From Flavilitoribacter nigricans DSM 23189 = NBRC 102662 (lineage in GTDB: Bacteria > Bacteroidota > Bacteroidia > Chitinophagales > Saprospiraceae), in the NCBI RefSeq assembly GCF_002646595.1, contig NZ_PDUD01000058.1:1-57633 (forward strand): a stretch of 57,633 nucleotides of DNA, written 5' to 3'. The notes beneath the pieces were generated by a model. It saw nothing but the letters and a program-made list of their open reading frames with translations. It had not been told where the DNA came from and searched no databases. How positions within the stretch are numbered: position 1 is the stretch's first letter; the number at the start of each line of letters is the position of its first letter. The position numbers and the translations under genes were made by a program. Below are positions 10,219 to 19,977 of the stretch, one piece after another.

Positions 10219-13200
10219 TCAGGCTGGCCGCCTCGGAACCGGTAATAATTGATTCAAAAATTCAACCAACGCATCATTGGATGGCTGCAAAACGGCCGAG
10301 TCCTGATCCAGATCTTCCAGCCACTCCCGGTATAGTTTTTCAAACCGATTGAGTGAAAGAAAGGCAGGATCATCCGACCCGGAGGTATCTCGGTCCAGCC
10401 AGAAGACCCGCAAAAAGATGTGAGCAGGCGCTTCTTCCCGGATTACGGTTTCAACCACTTGTCGGTAAGCGAGGTCGCGCAGACGAGGCGAGCACTCTGT
10501 GGGTTGCGCTGGACTGGTGGTGTCGGAAAAATCCCGCTCGTAACTGGAAGGCAGCACCAGGGTCATAACAAAGGAATAAGGGTCTTTGATCATCCGCACC
10601 TTTCGACGCTGCTCCGCATCGCAAAGAAAAGGTTGCAGTAAAGTATAGTTCCGAGTGCGCGGTCGCAGTAAGATGTGTTCCACCAAATGAATACCCTCTC
10701 CGTTGAATCTTTCCCACAGCATCTCCATGATCCGGGCAATGGTAGCCTCTGCTTTTTCCAGCGTTGGAAATCCGGGAATTCTCCGGGCCAGGGTATCCGT
10801 TCCATCCCGCAGTACGAAATAATAACGACCGGCATTCGAGATCTTGATCAGGTAATTATCCCGGTACATGCCCAACTGAGCTACGGTTTTTAGTGCATTG
10901 ATCAAGTCGTTATAGACTGTGTAACGGTCGGATGCCGTCATCAATATTGTACCGTCCTCATCCCGCAGGCGGAACCACCATTCTGTGATCCCATCAGTGT
11001 CGGTTTCATCGAAGATCTCGAAAACATCCGGAAAAACCGACTCGTGGCAGAGGTTCCGTCGCCGACAATTGTACAAACCCACCTTGGCACAAACCCGTTG
11101 CAAGTAGCCCGAAATATTGTCCGTATCCCATACATCCGGGCTACCGTCCTTGCGTTTTTTACAGTAATGCAGCGCCGTGGCCCGCGGGCTGCTGAAGCCC
11201 GGATAAAAAGCCATGAGCCGCTGCTTAACGCGGATCAGTTCCTGCAGGATAAATTCCGGATCGCCCCGGTAGTAATTGCGGACCCAATTTTCGTAGTGGA
11301 GCACGTCTTCCCCCACCCGGGCCAGCAAGTGGTCCAGAAAACGATTCCTCCGCTCCAGGAAACGCGGCAGGTTTTCCGTTGCTTTTTCGAGCGCCTGGAT
11401 ATAGTCGTTTTGGTGATCGGCCAGGAAATCTTCCCAGCTTTGGCCGCTGTCTACCTGTGCTTTGAAGAGCGGGCCGATCTTCGGCAGTTCGTACAGATCC
11501 TGAAAAAAATAGGTGCGAAATACATCCGCTTCCATGGAGAACAAACTACCGATATGGCTCAGTTGAGACAGGTAGTTCGCCATCATTTGCTCAAAGAACA
11601 TCAGATATCCTTTGAGCTGCCGGGCCCGCCCCTGCTGAAAGGCAGTGGCGGTGGTCGGGAGGCCCGCCGCCCCGATGCCGTACAAGCGCGGCAGATCACT
11701 CTGGACAGAAGGCCAGTGTCCGAGATCCATGACTTTCCCCTTCGGCAAGCTCAGCCCATCATCCTGCGGTATGCGCCCGGGTAGTTGGGCCTTGATTTTG
11801 CGGTAGTGGGCTTTGACCAGTGATTGATCCAGTGTTACGAGTACGCCTCCCTGAAAACAACAGAGATTGTCGTCATCCAGACAACGATCCGGGTCAAGCC
11901 GAAAATAGTAACAACCCTTACCGGCCAGTTGGAAGCAATTTGCCTCATCGGTGACCACCTCTTCCAGGCCGATGAAGGAACAGGTTAAAAGCTCCCGAAT
12001 CGCCAATACGCCGGAAGTACAGGCCATGATCCGGATCAGATCGGAGTTGTAGACGGCCGTCCGCCTTTTCAGACGGACCGCCTCTTCATCCTTGATGAAC
12101 CCGTGCCGGAGCAGGGGCCCTTCGAATATTTCCTCCACCGGCATTTCTTCGGCCAGTAACTCATCCAGCGTATGGAACCGGACTGCGGGTGACAAGTACT
12201 GATCGATCTCACAGAGCAGTTGAGCCACAGTGCGTTCGGGATCGGCGCTGGTCTCCAGTTCGATAGCTGCTTTTACGACTACCTCCTGCGGGCGACAGAG
12301 TTTTACGCGTTCGATATCTTCACAGAGATTGCGTTTGGCGCAGTAGGTACCTTTTACCTGCCGGATGACCTCACTGGCCCGAATGACGCTGCGCTGAAAA
12401 ACCGGAAACAGACCGTTTGGTCGCACCGCAGTTAGTACATTGATCAAAACTGCCCGCAGACTTCGGCCGGTACTTGCCGCTTTTTCCAGGCGCAAGGGAG
12501 GAGCGGAACGGGCAACGATACGACCCGGTACCGGTCGCGGTGTTCGGAGCGGAACTTCGGCCCGGACCTGCATAGTAACCGGAAAACGGACCACTTCTTT
12601 GCCGGCGCTAAACTGTATCGCCACTTCGGCTGCATACACCGTACGGGTTCCTGCCGTGGCCGGTTCGGGTTCCCGAACTAATTCAATCGACTCGATTTGA
12701 TTATCTGGGTCACCCAGGATCGCTAAATTCAGATCTTGCCAGTGGGGTAAATAGGTGATGACTTGAAAACTCTGGCCGCTTACTTGTATTTGACTGATAG
12801 CCCTGCCGCCGCCCAAGTCGATGACCGGAGGCGGATTGGGTAGATCCCATTCCACTTCCGGCTCCAGGATCAGGCTGATGCAGTAGAGGCCATTCGGGTG
12901 TTGTTTTTGCCAGTCGGTGACCTCCCAATCCGCTACGGTTTGATCGCGGTTGAAGGACAGGCTGTAGAAAGGACTTTCGCAGCTAGGCGTACCGCCTTTC
13001 TTCTCTTCGGTCCGGCAATACAGGATCGGACACAGATCTACGGCCCGTTCCAGCAATACATTGCGCAGGCCGGGAATATCCAGGAAGTATTTCCAGTAGT
13101 CCTGCGGTGTATACGGGCAGTTGGGCAGAATTTCTTTAGCACGGTGAAAATGGTCGTCCAAGGCAATGCGCCCGTCCGGATGGCTCGCCAGCAATACCGG

Positions 13201-13407
13201 AATGGAGTGATCCAGCCGGTAGCCAAGATCGGTGATGGCGTAGAGCAGGGCTTCCAGCAGGGTGATGCCGGGATCGTGGAGGTTGTAGTCGGTCCAGATG
13301 TTGCCGGCCATGGCCTGGAGTTCGATGATGCCTTGTTCGCGGAGCAGGGCATAATCCTGGCTTTTGAAGCGTGGTGCATTTTGGGATATGGTGGGAAAGT
13401 CCAGCAT
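10219..13407 (-). CDS. Baseplate wedge protein, Afp12/gp7-like
   Basis: This 1062-aa protein fits the second large eCIS wedge component (Afp12/Pvc12). Near the N-terminus, residues about 36-66 carry IWTDYNLHDPGITLLEALLY and DLGYRLD, a signature of eCIS and phage-like wedge proteins. A conserved HLVEHILLRPR segment lies in the C-terminal fifth (about 900-912). Its length and its place between the fibre and tape-measure genes agree with the assignment. Six copies of wedge dimers form the baseplate in related particles; that comes from the family and is not visible here. Confidence 0.85.
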   Translation of the reverse strand: MLDFPTISQNAPRFKSQDYALLREQGIIELQAMAGNIWTDYNLHDPGITLLEALLYAITDLGYRLDHSIPVLLASHPDGRIALDDHFHRAKEILPNCPYTPQDYWKYFLDIPGLRNVLLERAVDLCPILYCRTEEKKGGTPSCESPFYSLSFNRDQTVADWEVTDWQKQHPNGLYCISLILEPEVEWDLPNPPPVIDLGGGRAISQIQVSGQSFQVITYLPHWQDLNLAILGDPDNQIESIELVREPEPATAGTRTVYAAEVAIQFSAGKEVVRFPVTMQVRAEVPLRTPRPVPGRIVARSAPPLRLEKAASTGRSLRAVLINVLTAVRPNGLFPVFQRSVIRASEVIRQVKGTYCAKRNLCEDIERVKLCRPQEVVVKAAIELETSADPERTVAQLLCEIDQYLSPAVRFHTLDELLAEEMPVEEIFEGPLLRHGFIKDEEAVRLKRRTAVYNSDLIRIMACTSGVLAIRELLTCSFIGLEEVVTDEANCFQLAGKGCYYFRLDPDRCLDDDNLCCFQGGVLVTLDQSLVKAHYRKIKAQLPGRIPQDDGLSLPKGKVMDLGHWPSVQSDLPRLYGIGAAGLPTTATAFQQGRARQLKGYLMFFEQMMANYLSQLSHIGSLFSMEADVFRTYFFQDLYELPKIGPLFKAQVDSGQSWEDFLADHQNDYIQALEKATENLPRFLERRNRFLDHLLARVGEDVLHYENWVRNYYRGDPEFILQELIRVKQRLMAFYPGFSSPRATALHYCKKRKDGSPDVWDTDNISGYLQRVCAKVGLYNCRRRNLCHESVFPDVFEIFDETDTDGITEWWFRLRDEDGTILMTASDRYTVYNDLINALKTVAQLGMYRDNYLIKISNAGRYYFVLRDGTDTLARRIPGFPTLEKAEATIARIMEMLWERFNGEGIHLVEHILLRPRTRNYTLLQPFLCDAEQRRKVRMIKDPYSFVMTLVLPSSYERDFSDTTSPAQPTECSPRLRDLAYRQVVETVIREEAPAHIFLRVFWLDRDTSGSDDPAFLSLNRFEKLYREWLEDLDQDSAVLQPSNDALVEFLNQLLPVPRRPA

Positions 13408-13427
13408 GTGTCGAATTATTGCCTCAT

Positions 13428-14396
13428 TTAGGAAAGCTTCATTATAAAGCGGATAGAGAAATACGGAGGAAGGTTTTCGTGTTCATCCACGGCATCCTTT
13501 TCGGTCGAATTATTAGAATCGCCCCTAACAATGTGATCGTGTTTACCTGCCGGACCTGTCCCAGTATAAGGATCACCCTCACTAAAAGTTGGGACCAAAA
13601 AATCGAATGTATTGGGATCTTTAACGCCTTCGGATCCTAGTGATGCATGAGTATGATCCCCTTCCTCATAAGTCTTCAGATCTATATAGTGTTTATGCTT
13701 TTGAACACCTGATTGACTCGCTGTAAGTTTTACTTTATTTTTTCCTCCACTTGCTCCTATAGTAAGATATTCTGATCTGTTTTTTTCTGAATTTGTATAT
13801 CCATGATCATTTTGATCCGCATTAGTCTGACCCACGATAAATCTTCCCCGTAAATCAGGAGTACCATTTGTCCCATCGCATATTGCCCATCCTGCAGGAA
13901 CGGTATTGCCGAACCACATGAGGATAACCCCTATAGGTACAAGTCCGCTTCCTGCAATATTCAACGAAGTGGCCGTTATTGTACCCTGAATATTAACATT
14001 CCCACTAATATCCAGCGAATCCGCGCAAAGCTCTCCCTGCACCATAGCATCCCCATTCACATCCAACTTCTTGGCCGGAGAAGTGGTCCCGATCCCTACA
14101 TTACCGGAAATCTGTTCAATAAACACCGCATCATCGGCCCCGAAGGTATTGATCGTTACGCCTTTACCATGTTCGCTCTCAATAGAATGATGCTCATCCC
14201 CGAGAAACAGCGTAGCCGTTTCACCAGTCTGATCAAACCCATCCGTCCCCTTCAGCGTCAGGTTATTACAGATCGTGTCATCTTCACAGGGGTGAAAGAA
14301 GGCATCGATCCACTCGTGAAAATTTTCCTCCGTTGGGGTACTGCACTGTTCGAAGTAGCCTTTCAGAATATCGCGGGCTATACAATTACATGCCAT
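13428..14396 (-). CDS. Tail fibre or receptor-binding protein with phage collar domain
   Basis: This 322-aa protein has three visible parts. The N-terminal 50 residues (MACNCIARDILKGYFEQC) may anchor it to the baseplate. A repeat-rich shaft at about 95-150 contains VGIGTTSPAKKLDVNG, typical of Bacteroidota fibre and intramolecular-chaperone-linked surface proteins. A phage tail collar domain follows (about 152-190, PIGVILMW, PAGWAICDG, TPDLRGRFIVG). The His-rich C-terminus (KHKHY, DHTHA, KHDHI) resembles metal-binding fibre tips. It is likely the target-binding appendage (Afp13 role). It is inserted between the Afp11- and Afp12-like genes, unlike Afp and PVC, where the fibre follows Afp12. 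Confidence 0.8.
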   Translation of the reverse strand: MACNCIARDILKGYFEQCSTPTEENFHEWIDAFFHPCEDDTICNNLTLKGTDGFDQTGETATLFLGDEHHSIESEHGKGVTINTFGADDAVFIEQISGNVGIGTTSPAKKLDVNGDAMVQGELCADSLDISGNVNIQGTITATSLNIAGSGLVPIGVILMWFGNTVPAGWAICDGTNGTPDLRGRFIVGQTNADQNDHGYTNSEKNRSEYLTIGASGGKNKVKLTASQSGVQKHKHYIDLKTYEEGDHTHASLGSEGVKDPNTFDFLVPTFSEGDPYTGTGPAGKHDHIVRGDSNNSTEKDAVDEHENLPPYFSIRFIMKLS

Positions 14397-14408
14397 AATG
14401 CTATCTTT

Positions 14409-17400
14409 TTATTGTGCTTTAAAATCTTGTTCAATGCTCATATTTCCGATACCACAGCTCGAAACCGTGGGTGCGGTACAGCTCTCATCGACCTCAGATA
14501 ATTTATGCTCTTCAGCCGATACCAGGACCGATACCGGCGATGAAGCCACTACTGGATCCGCCTTCAGCGGATACACCACGAAATCATCAGTCAGATGCTC
14601 CGCGCCGTTCCAGACCGACATTTCTCCGATACAGGGGCGGCAGGGATAGTGCAACAGTTGAAAATCCCGGATATAGTCCACATAAGGTTGTTTTTCCATA
14701 AACTTAACGATCGTAGAACCGAATATCCGACCACCGATCGTGATCTCTTCTTCCTCGGCAAAGGCCCAGGGTGCCAACAGTCGTTGCAGGCCGAGATCCA
14801 ATTCATTTAAATAGAATACAGGATCATAACCGGGCCGGAATTTGATCTTGGCACAAACCCGCAGCGGCTCGTAGCAGGGATTGACGATGGCTACCTCTAC
14901 AAAAAGGCTCGGGATCAATTCCGTTAGATAAAGCCGGATCCGTTCCCGCAGGGCCGGCCCGGCCTTGGGTTCAAACAGGTTTCCACTGCTTTTGAGGTCT
15001 ATCTGGGGGATGACCACCAGGCTCACACGTCCGGGGGCACAGGCCCTGCCGTCCCAGGTATGAGCGAGGCATTTGACCTTGTAGATCTCCGGAAAAGCCT
15101 GCAACACGATCCGTTCGTGATCCCAGGTAGTAATGGCCCGCTGTTTATGGCGAAGGCGTTCGCTGACCCGGCGATAATAAGCCTTTTGGCCTTCGGGGCT
15201 TCGGCCTGCGAAAGAAGGGAACGGCTGTGCGGTTCGCTTAATGGATGGTTTCGGGGATTGTAAGCGTCGGATCGTTTCGGCGGGCAAGGGTGATTTGAGG
15301 TGTTCTAAATGATTCAGTGTCTCCTCGAGGGTGGCTTTTACGGCATTCAGGGCTAACATTTGCACGCGGGCTGCTCCTTCCGGGGCCAAATCCGTATCTA
15401 GTCCGGTCGAAAGGCGAAGCCAGGCCGGGCCGACGGGCATTCTGGTGCCGTTCACTTCGGCCTGGTCCACGCGCAATTGTATGATGCCCGCCTGCTGCAG
15501 GCCAAGGGTATCATCCTGTAATATTTTGTCGGAAAGAATCGGTATCCAATCATTGCCCGAAAGGTAATCCCAATGAAGGTCCTTAGCGCTCAGCGCCCGA
15601 TCCGGATCGCTGCTGCCCTCCACACATTGGAATAAGAAGTTTAAGAGGCGCGGCGCGGTCAGCCCCTCTAGGCCGATATAAAGACTGCCGTTAGGTATCT
15701 TCGGCACAATGGAGGGCGCGCTGCCCGCACCGGCGGTAAAGTGCCCGAAGGGCTCTAGATGAAAAAAACGGTGCGTTCCCGGTTGTGACGGGAAAATGAT
15801 CTGCGCCGAGGCAGTATAACTCAAGCTGAAAGACTTGATGGTAGGGGTGTACGGCGGGTTGGGCAGATCCTGAAAGGTGCTCGTATTGGCAATACTCAAC
15901 GCAATTTCCGTGTAGCGCTCCGAAAAGGTCCGGTGCCCGAAATCAGTACCGCTAATCGACAGGCGGGCTACTTTTTCCGGATCAACTACCCGAAAATTAC
16001 CGTTGTAAACAGACTGGTTATAAGGTTGCCGCTGCAGCTGACCGCTAAGGGCTTGAAACAAAGGTACGGTAGGACCATTGATCCATCCGGTATCGGTGAA
16101 AACCGAGACATCGGCCTGGAAAGAAGCGTTGGATAAGGCTCCGGCGTAAGCAGCATAGTGATCGGCAAATCCATTGCTTCCCACCGGCAAATTAGCCCAT
16201 TGCCAATTAACGGTCAGGGAATTGATCCGCTTGCCCGCGAGTTCTTCACTGCCGATGTAGAAAGAAGATCCGATCGAAGGTTGCGGACCAAACGGTAAAA
16301 AACTCTTTTCAGCGCTGATGCCGGCCAGGTCGTTGCTGAGTGCTAGATTTTTCAGTCCTTCTACTTCCACCGCCAATCGCAGGTGAGTGACTTGCAACTG
16401 GCTGAAATTGCGGTATTGATAGTTCGGTGCAGCATGATTCAGCACCACTTTAACCACCGGAGCGGTACCGGCCCAGATCGCTCCGTCCGTACCGGAGGGC
16501 AAGGGCGCGATGGCCGGTTCTTTTTCCGTTAGCGACCAGTTGATGCGAATGCTGTTATCACTTCCCTTTTTGGTATACACCGGTTTAGCTTCCAGCCATC
16601 CCTTTTCCGTGCTGAACCAAAGGCGAAATGCGTCGGCCAGATCGCTATCAGAAAGGTCATGATCTAGGTTGGTAAACAATTCAATCATACCCGAACGTTT
16701 TCCGCCGGTCAACCACAGCGTCGGTCCGCTGAGGGCAAAACCCACCGATGCGGCTTGCATACTGCGTGCTGTTTCAACCTTGCCGAACTGGCTTTCGCCT
16801 AATGGTGCCCAGGAGGGCTGATGCTCCGGTAGGGCTGCACCCAGACCGTCAGCAGAATTGGCCACCTGGGCACTAAAAATACGGTTACTCCACCGGGTAT
16901 CTATACAAGCACTCATCAGACGGTTTACGCGGGCCGGATGGACAACTATCTCCTTTTCTAAAGCATAATAACGAATCTTATCCTCAACGTCCTTACCGCC
17001 TTTGAGCAAAGCTCCCTCGCCAATCCTTTCCTGGAGAATATTCCGGGCCAGCTCAAACAGCACGTGAACCTGATCAGGAGATGGCGGCTGGTGTTTAATT
17101 TGCAGGATATCCTGGTAATAGAAATCCAGATGCCTTTCGGTAATGCCGTTGAGATCGTCCTGAGCGTGGCGGAACAGTCGCAGAAAAGTGACAAGCAGGG
17201 CCAATTGGGGTGCCAGGTCTTGCTCCAGTTCCGCCCTTTCCAGCATTGCATTAATTTCGGCTTGGGGGGGTAACAAACCGGTCCAGTCCCCCTGCAGCTG
17301 ATTTTGGTCATTGTAATAGGCGATCTGGGGTGCCAGACAACGCATTTCTTCCACCAAGTCGGCAAAGCTGCGCTCATCTACCCAGACGGAAGCGGGATCA

Positions 17401-17474
17401 AGGGCGAACTTCCAGCGTTGCTGCTGACTGGTGCCGTCTCGGAAAATGCGATATTTTTTTTCTTGATTTGGCAT
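14409..17474 (-). CDS. Baseplate wedge protein J-like, Afp11/gp6-like
   Basis: This 1021-aa protein is the Afp11/Pvc11 counterpart, related to phage baseplate J and T4 gp6. The conserved J-like part lies at about 755-805 (AYYRRVSERLRHKQRAI followed by TTWDHERIVLQAFPEI), followed by a C-terminal domain with PCYEPLRVCAKI and RPGYDPVFYLNEL, a pattern shared with gp6 proteins. The roughly 750-residue N-terminal region is much longer than phage J proteins, as expected for Bacteroidota eCIS. It starts 2 nt after the gp25 stop, so the two are probably co-translated. Confidence 0.88.
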   Translation of the reverse strand: MPNQEKKYRIFRDGTSQQQRWKFALDPASVWVDERSFADLVEEMRCLAPQIAYYNDQNQLQGDWTGLLPPQAEINAMLERAELEQDLAPQLALLVTFLRLFRHAQDDLNGITERHLDFYYQDILQIKHQPPSPDQVHVLFELARNILQERIGEGALLKGGKDVEDKIRYYALEKEIVVHPARVNRLMSACIDTRWSNRIFSAQVANSADGLGAALPEHQPSWAPLGESQFGKVETARSMQAASVGFALSGPTLWLTGGKRSGMIELFTNLDHDLSDSDLADAFRLWFSTEKGWLEAKPVYTKKGSDNSIRINWSLTEKEPAIAPLPSGTDGAIWAGTAPVVKVVLNHAAPNYQYRNFSQLQVTHLRLAVEVEGLKNLALSNDLAGISAEKSFLPFGPQPSIGSSFYIGSEELAGKRINSLTVNWQWANLPVGSNGFADHYAAYAGALSNASFQADVSVFTDTGWINGPTVPLFQALSGQLQRQPYNQSVYNGNFRVVDPEKVARLSISGTDFGHRTFSERYTEIALSIANTSTFQDLPNPPYTPTIKSFSLSYTASAQIIFPSQPGTHRFFHLEPFGHFTAGAGSAPSIVPKIPNGSLYIGLEGLTAPRLLNFLFQCVEGSSDPDRALSAKDLHWDYLSGNDWIPILSDKILQDDTLGLQQAGIIQLRVDQAEVNGTRMPVGPAWLRLSTGLDTDLAPEGAARVQMLALNAVKATLEETLNHLEHLKSPLPAETIRRLQSPKPSIKRTAQPFPSFAGRSPEGQKAYYRRVSERLRHKQRAITTWDHERIVLQAFPEIYKVKCLAHTWDGRACAPGRVSLVVIPQIDLKSSGNLFEPKAGPALRERIRLYLTELIPSLFVEVAIVNPCYEPLRVCAKIKFRPGYDPVFYLNELDLGLQRLLAPWAFAEEEEITIGGRIFGSTIVKFMEKQPYVDYIRDFQLLHYPCRPCIGEMSVWNGAEHLTDDFVVYPLKADPVVASSPVSVLVSAEEHKLSEVDESCTAPTVSSCGIGNMSIEQDFKAQ

Positions 17475-17476
17475 GT

Positions 17477-17917
17477 TCAGGGCTTGGATGAAACAGGCAG
17501 CAGGGCCGACACCTCGGTACCTTCATTCAAGTAAAATGGATACACAAAGTTGAAGCGGGTATTGGTCTGCACCACTTTGTAATACAGGTGAATCAATACC
17601 AACCCCTCAGCGATCCGGTCCATATCATAATCGATCCTTTCGAGGATAATGCGGGCTTCGTACAAGGCTACGGCAGCCTCAATTTTTTTTGAGATCAGCG
17701 TCTGGGTACTCAAACTCAAAGGTTCGAAGACGAGATACTCGGTATTGCAGCCGTAATCGGAGAGCATCACCCGTTCCCCCAGTTGGGTCGACATCAGGAT
17801 ATGCAAACTCTGATTGATATCTTCCACACCGAATACCATGTCCGCCTCCTTCCCGATCTGGGAAAAACCAGGTGGAAAAGCCCAGCCTCTACCTAAAAAT
17901 TTTGGTTCCTGATCCAT
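17477..17917 (-). CDS. gp25-like baseplate protein (Afp9-like)
   Basis: This 146-aa protein matches the gp25/IraD-like fold of eCIS baseplates. Visible features are GWAFPPGF near the N-terminus, a DINQSLHILMSTQLGERVM helix at about 33-51, and YGCNTEYLVFEPLS, the usual region after the LGER motif. It forms the inner baseplate and nucleates the sheath in related systems. It starts 3 nt after the PAAR stop and ends 2 nt before the Afp11-like start. The order PAAR then gp25 is swapped relative to Afp, where gp25 comes first. Confidence 0.92.
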   Translation of the reverse strand: MDQEPKFLGRGWAFPPGFSQIGKEADMVFGVEDINQSLHILMSTQLGERVMLSDYGCNTEYLVFEPLSLSTQTLISKKIEAAVALYEARIILERIDYDMDRIAEGLVLIHLYYKVVQTNTRFNFVYPFYLNEGTEVSALLPVSSKP

Positions 17918-17920
17918 GTT

Positions 17921-18214
17921 TCATCCTCCGATTTGTACGTTTGGTAATCCGGCCACCAGGGAGCCGCCGTGGGCTGTTACATCGCCCATTCTGGCGGCCG
18001 GTTTGCCGCCGATCATGACCGTCGTCGATCCCTGAATGATACTATCCGGTGGGCCCGCGCAACTCACCAGATCACCGAGTACGGCGGCGGGCTGCCCACC
18101 GATGAGTACCGTAGGCACTCCGGGACCGATTACCGGCCCGCCTACGTGCGGGTTGGCTCCCGGGTTGACCAGGGGGCAGGTATGCATATCACTTATTCTG
18201 GCTGCTGGCGGCAT
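17921..18214 (-). CDS. PAAR-domain spike tip protein
   Basis: This 97-aa protein is a stand-alone PAAR protein, the sharp tip that caps the spike trimer (Afp10 role). It has an N-terminal MPPAARISDMHTCP and two repeated VLIGGQPAAVLGD and VMIGGKPAARMGD hairpins, with His and Cys residues placed for metal binding (DMHTC, VSCAG, TAHGG). No effector extension is attached. It lies 8 nt after the spike gene stop and 3 nt before gp25. Confidence 0.95.
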   Translation of the reverse strand: MPPAARISDMHTCPLVNPGANPHVGGPVIGPGVPTVLIGGQPAAVLGDLVSCAGPPDSIIQGSTTVMIGGKPAARMGDVTAHGGSLVAGLPNVQIGG

Positions 18215-18222
18215 AATGCTTA

Positions 18223-19977
18223 TCAGTTTATCTGTACCAATGATCCCTTCACTACTGTATTTCCACTGGCGGATATTTCGGCGGAGATCGATCCGGTAAC
18301 TCTCAGCGCAGCCGAAGCCTTTGCATCAACATTCAGCCCTTCGACTGCGACATCACCTACGGCTTTGATCATCAAATCTTTTCCGCTTTCGATCCGGATA
18401 CCGGAGCTATCCATGGCAATTTTGTTACCGTATTCATCTTCGAGAGTGATCGCTCCTTTATTTTCGTCAAGCACCAGTTTTTTTCCCTGCGGCGTATCCA
18501 GCTGGAGTGTTGTATCCTCATCGTTGAACAGCAACCGAATACCTGAACGGGAAATGAATCCTTTCACGTGATTGTCATCCGAGGCAGCTAGGGGAGCTGG
18601 TTTAGCACTACTGTGCAACATCCCGAGAATGACCGGCTGCCGGGGGTCATCATTGAGAAAGCTGACCAGGACTTCATCGCCGATCTCCGGCAGAAAAAAT
18701 GTTCCCCGATCCTTCCCTGCGTCCAGGGTAGCCAGTCGGGCCCACATACCGTTCTCCCCGTTGCTGATCATGGGCAGGCGGATCTGAATGCGATCTTCTC
18801 CGGCTGGATCGCCGGCCAGTTGAGTGACGATGCCGGTATGCAACCCGGATACGCTGGGTAACAGTCCGGCAGCCGCCGGAGCTGATACGTCTTTTTTGAG
18901 GGCATGATGTGTGGTGTTTTCCAGGCCGAGGGTCAGATAGGTAAGCCAGTTACCGTCCCCAAGTTTGTGCTGTACTCCCGATACGTAGGCCAAACCGTTC
19001 ATCCGGTCTCCCAGTCCGCGCAACTCAACGGTATCGCCCGGTAAAACATCCACCGTTCCCTGACAGCAGACCTGTCCCCGGATCTTAGCCAGGCGGCTTC
19101 GCTGTTGTACGCCCTCCGCCCAGGACTGCAGTTCCGGTTCGTCCAGAACCCCGCTGTGATAAAGTTGCCAGTCGTTAGAGCCTAGCTTTTCTGCTAGATC
19201 AGAATACGGTAAATTACCAGCCTCGATGACTGGTTGCTGCTCAGCTCCGATAGCCAGAGGCTTCTGGGTGGCTGGATCCCAGGAATTGGCGTACACCTCA
19301 CCGAATTGTTCGCGAACATCGATTACTCCTTCGGTTTCAAAAATAGTAGCACCGTACACCAAACTAAGCACGGGTTCTTCGGCCATGACCGGCCGTTTGA
19401 TCACCAGGCGGTTATCGGAATTGATCACCACCATACCGCCGGCTTCTGCCCGGCATACCAGAAAGTCCCAGTCCGAAGACTGGTATTGCACTAATTGCTC
19501 GTGTACCGTATTGGACAGCTCGGTCTCAATGCCCAGCTCGTAGCGCCCGGCGATCTCCTCAAATGCTTCGCTATCCCGCATATTTTCAAAAATGGTGTTT
19601 CTGCGCCCCATGATCATCTGGGCAGCCTTATCTTTGGCCGTGATATCGAGTACCGTTTGGCCAGTTCGCCAAAGGCGTACGGCGTGCCGTACAATGATGC
19701 CCTGAAATAGCACTTCTTCCTGATTTCGGTAACCGGCCCGGATAGTTATCTCATGGCCCGGCACAAATAATTCACTACTACTCCATGCAAAATCCTGGTC
19801 GGCTACAGCTCCGTCCCTGATCTGTAGTATGGCCGTTGCAATCCGGTTCACGGCCTTATGTACCGCCAGTTTCAGTATATGTTGAGTACGACTCACCCGT
19901 TCACCGTTGATGAGAATAGAAAAAGTCACCAGGTTCTGGCGGCCTTTTGACGGGATATGTCTTTTGCCTTTAACCAT
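18223..19977 (-). CDS. VgrG-like spike protein (gp27/gp5-like, Afp8)
   Basis: This 584-aa protein is the central spike. The first roughly 370 residues form a gp27-like hub region. An OB-fold follows at about 376-457 (GIVTQLAGDPAGEDRIQIRL and FFLPEIGDEVLVSFLNDDP). The C-terminal part from about 480 is a Gly/Val-rich beta-prism ending KGSLVQIN. The architecture matches Afp8/Pvc8 and T6SS VgrG without an effector domain. Its ATG overlaps the stop of the LysM gene by one base, a coupled arrangement. Confidence 0.93.
   Translation of the reverse strand: MVKGKRHIPSKGRQNLVTFSILINGERVSRTQHILKLAVHKAVNRIATAILQIRDGAVADQDFAWSSSELFVPGHEITIRAGYRNQEEVLFQGIIVRHAVRLWRTGQTVLDITAKDKAAQMIMGRRNTIFENMRDSEAFEEIAGRYELGIETELSNTVHEQLVQYQSSDWDFLVCRAEAGGMVVINSDNRLVIKRPVMAEEPVLSLVYGATIFETEGVIDVREQFGEVYANSWDPATQKPLAIGAEQQPVIEAGNLPYSDLAEKLGSNDWQLYHSGVLDEPELQSWAEGVQQRSRLAKIRGQVCCQGTVDVLPGDTVELRGLGDRMNGLAYVSGVQHKLGDGNWLTYLTLGLENTTHHALKKDVSAPAAAGLLPSVSGLHTGIVTQLAGDPAGEDRIQIRLPMISNGENGMWARLATLDAGKDRGTFFLPEIGDEVLVSFLNDDPRQPVILGMLHSSAKPAPLAASDDNHVKGFISRSGIRLLFNDEDTTLQLDTPQGKKLVLDENKGAITLEDEYGNKIAMDSSGIRIESGKDLMIKAVGDVAVEGLNVDAKASAALRVTGSISAEISASGNTVVKGSLVQIN

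Noticed and set aside
11044-11784. Plus-strand frame of 246 codons within the Afp12-like gene
   Set aside because: It is antisense to a well-supported baseplate gene and has no recognisable motif.
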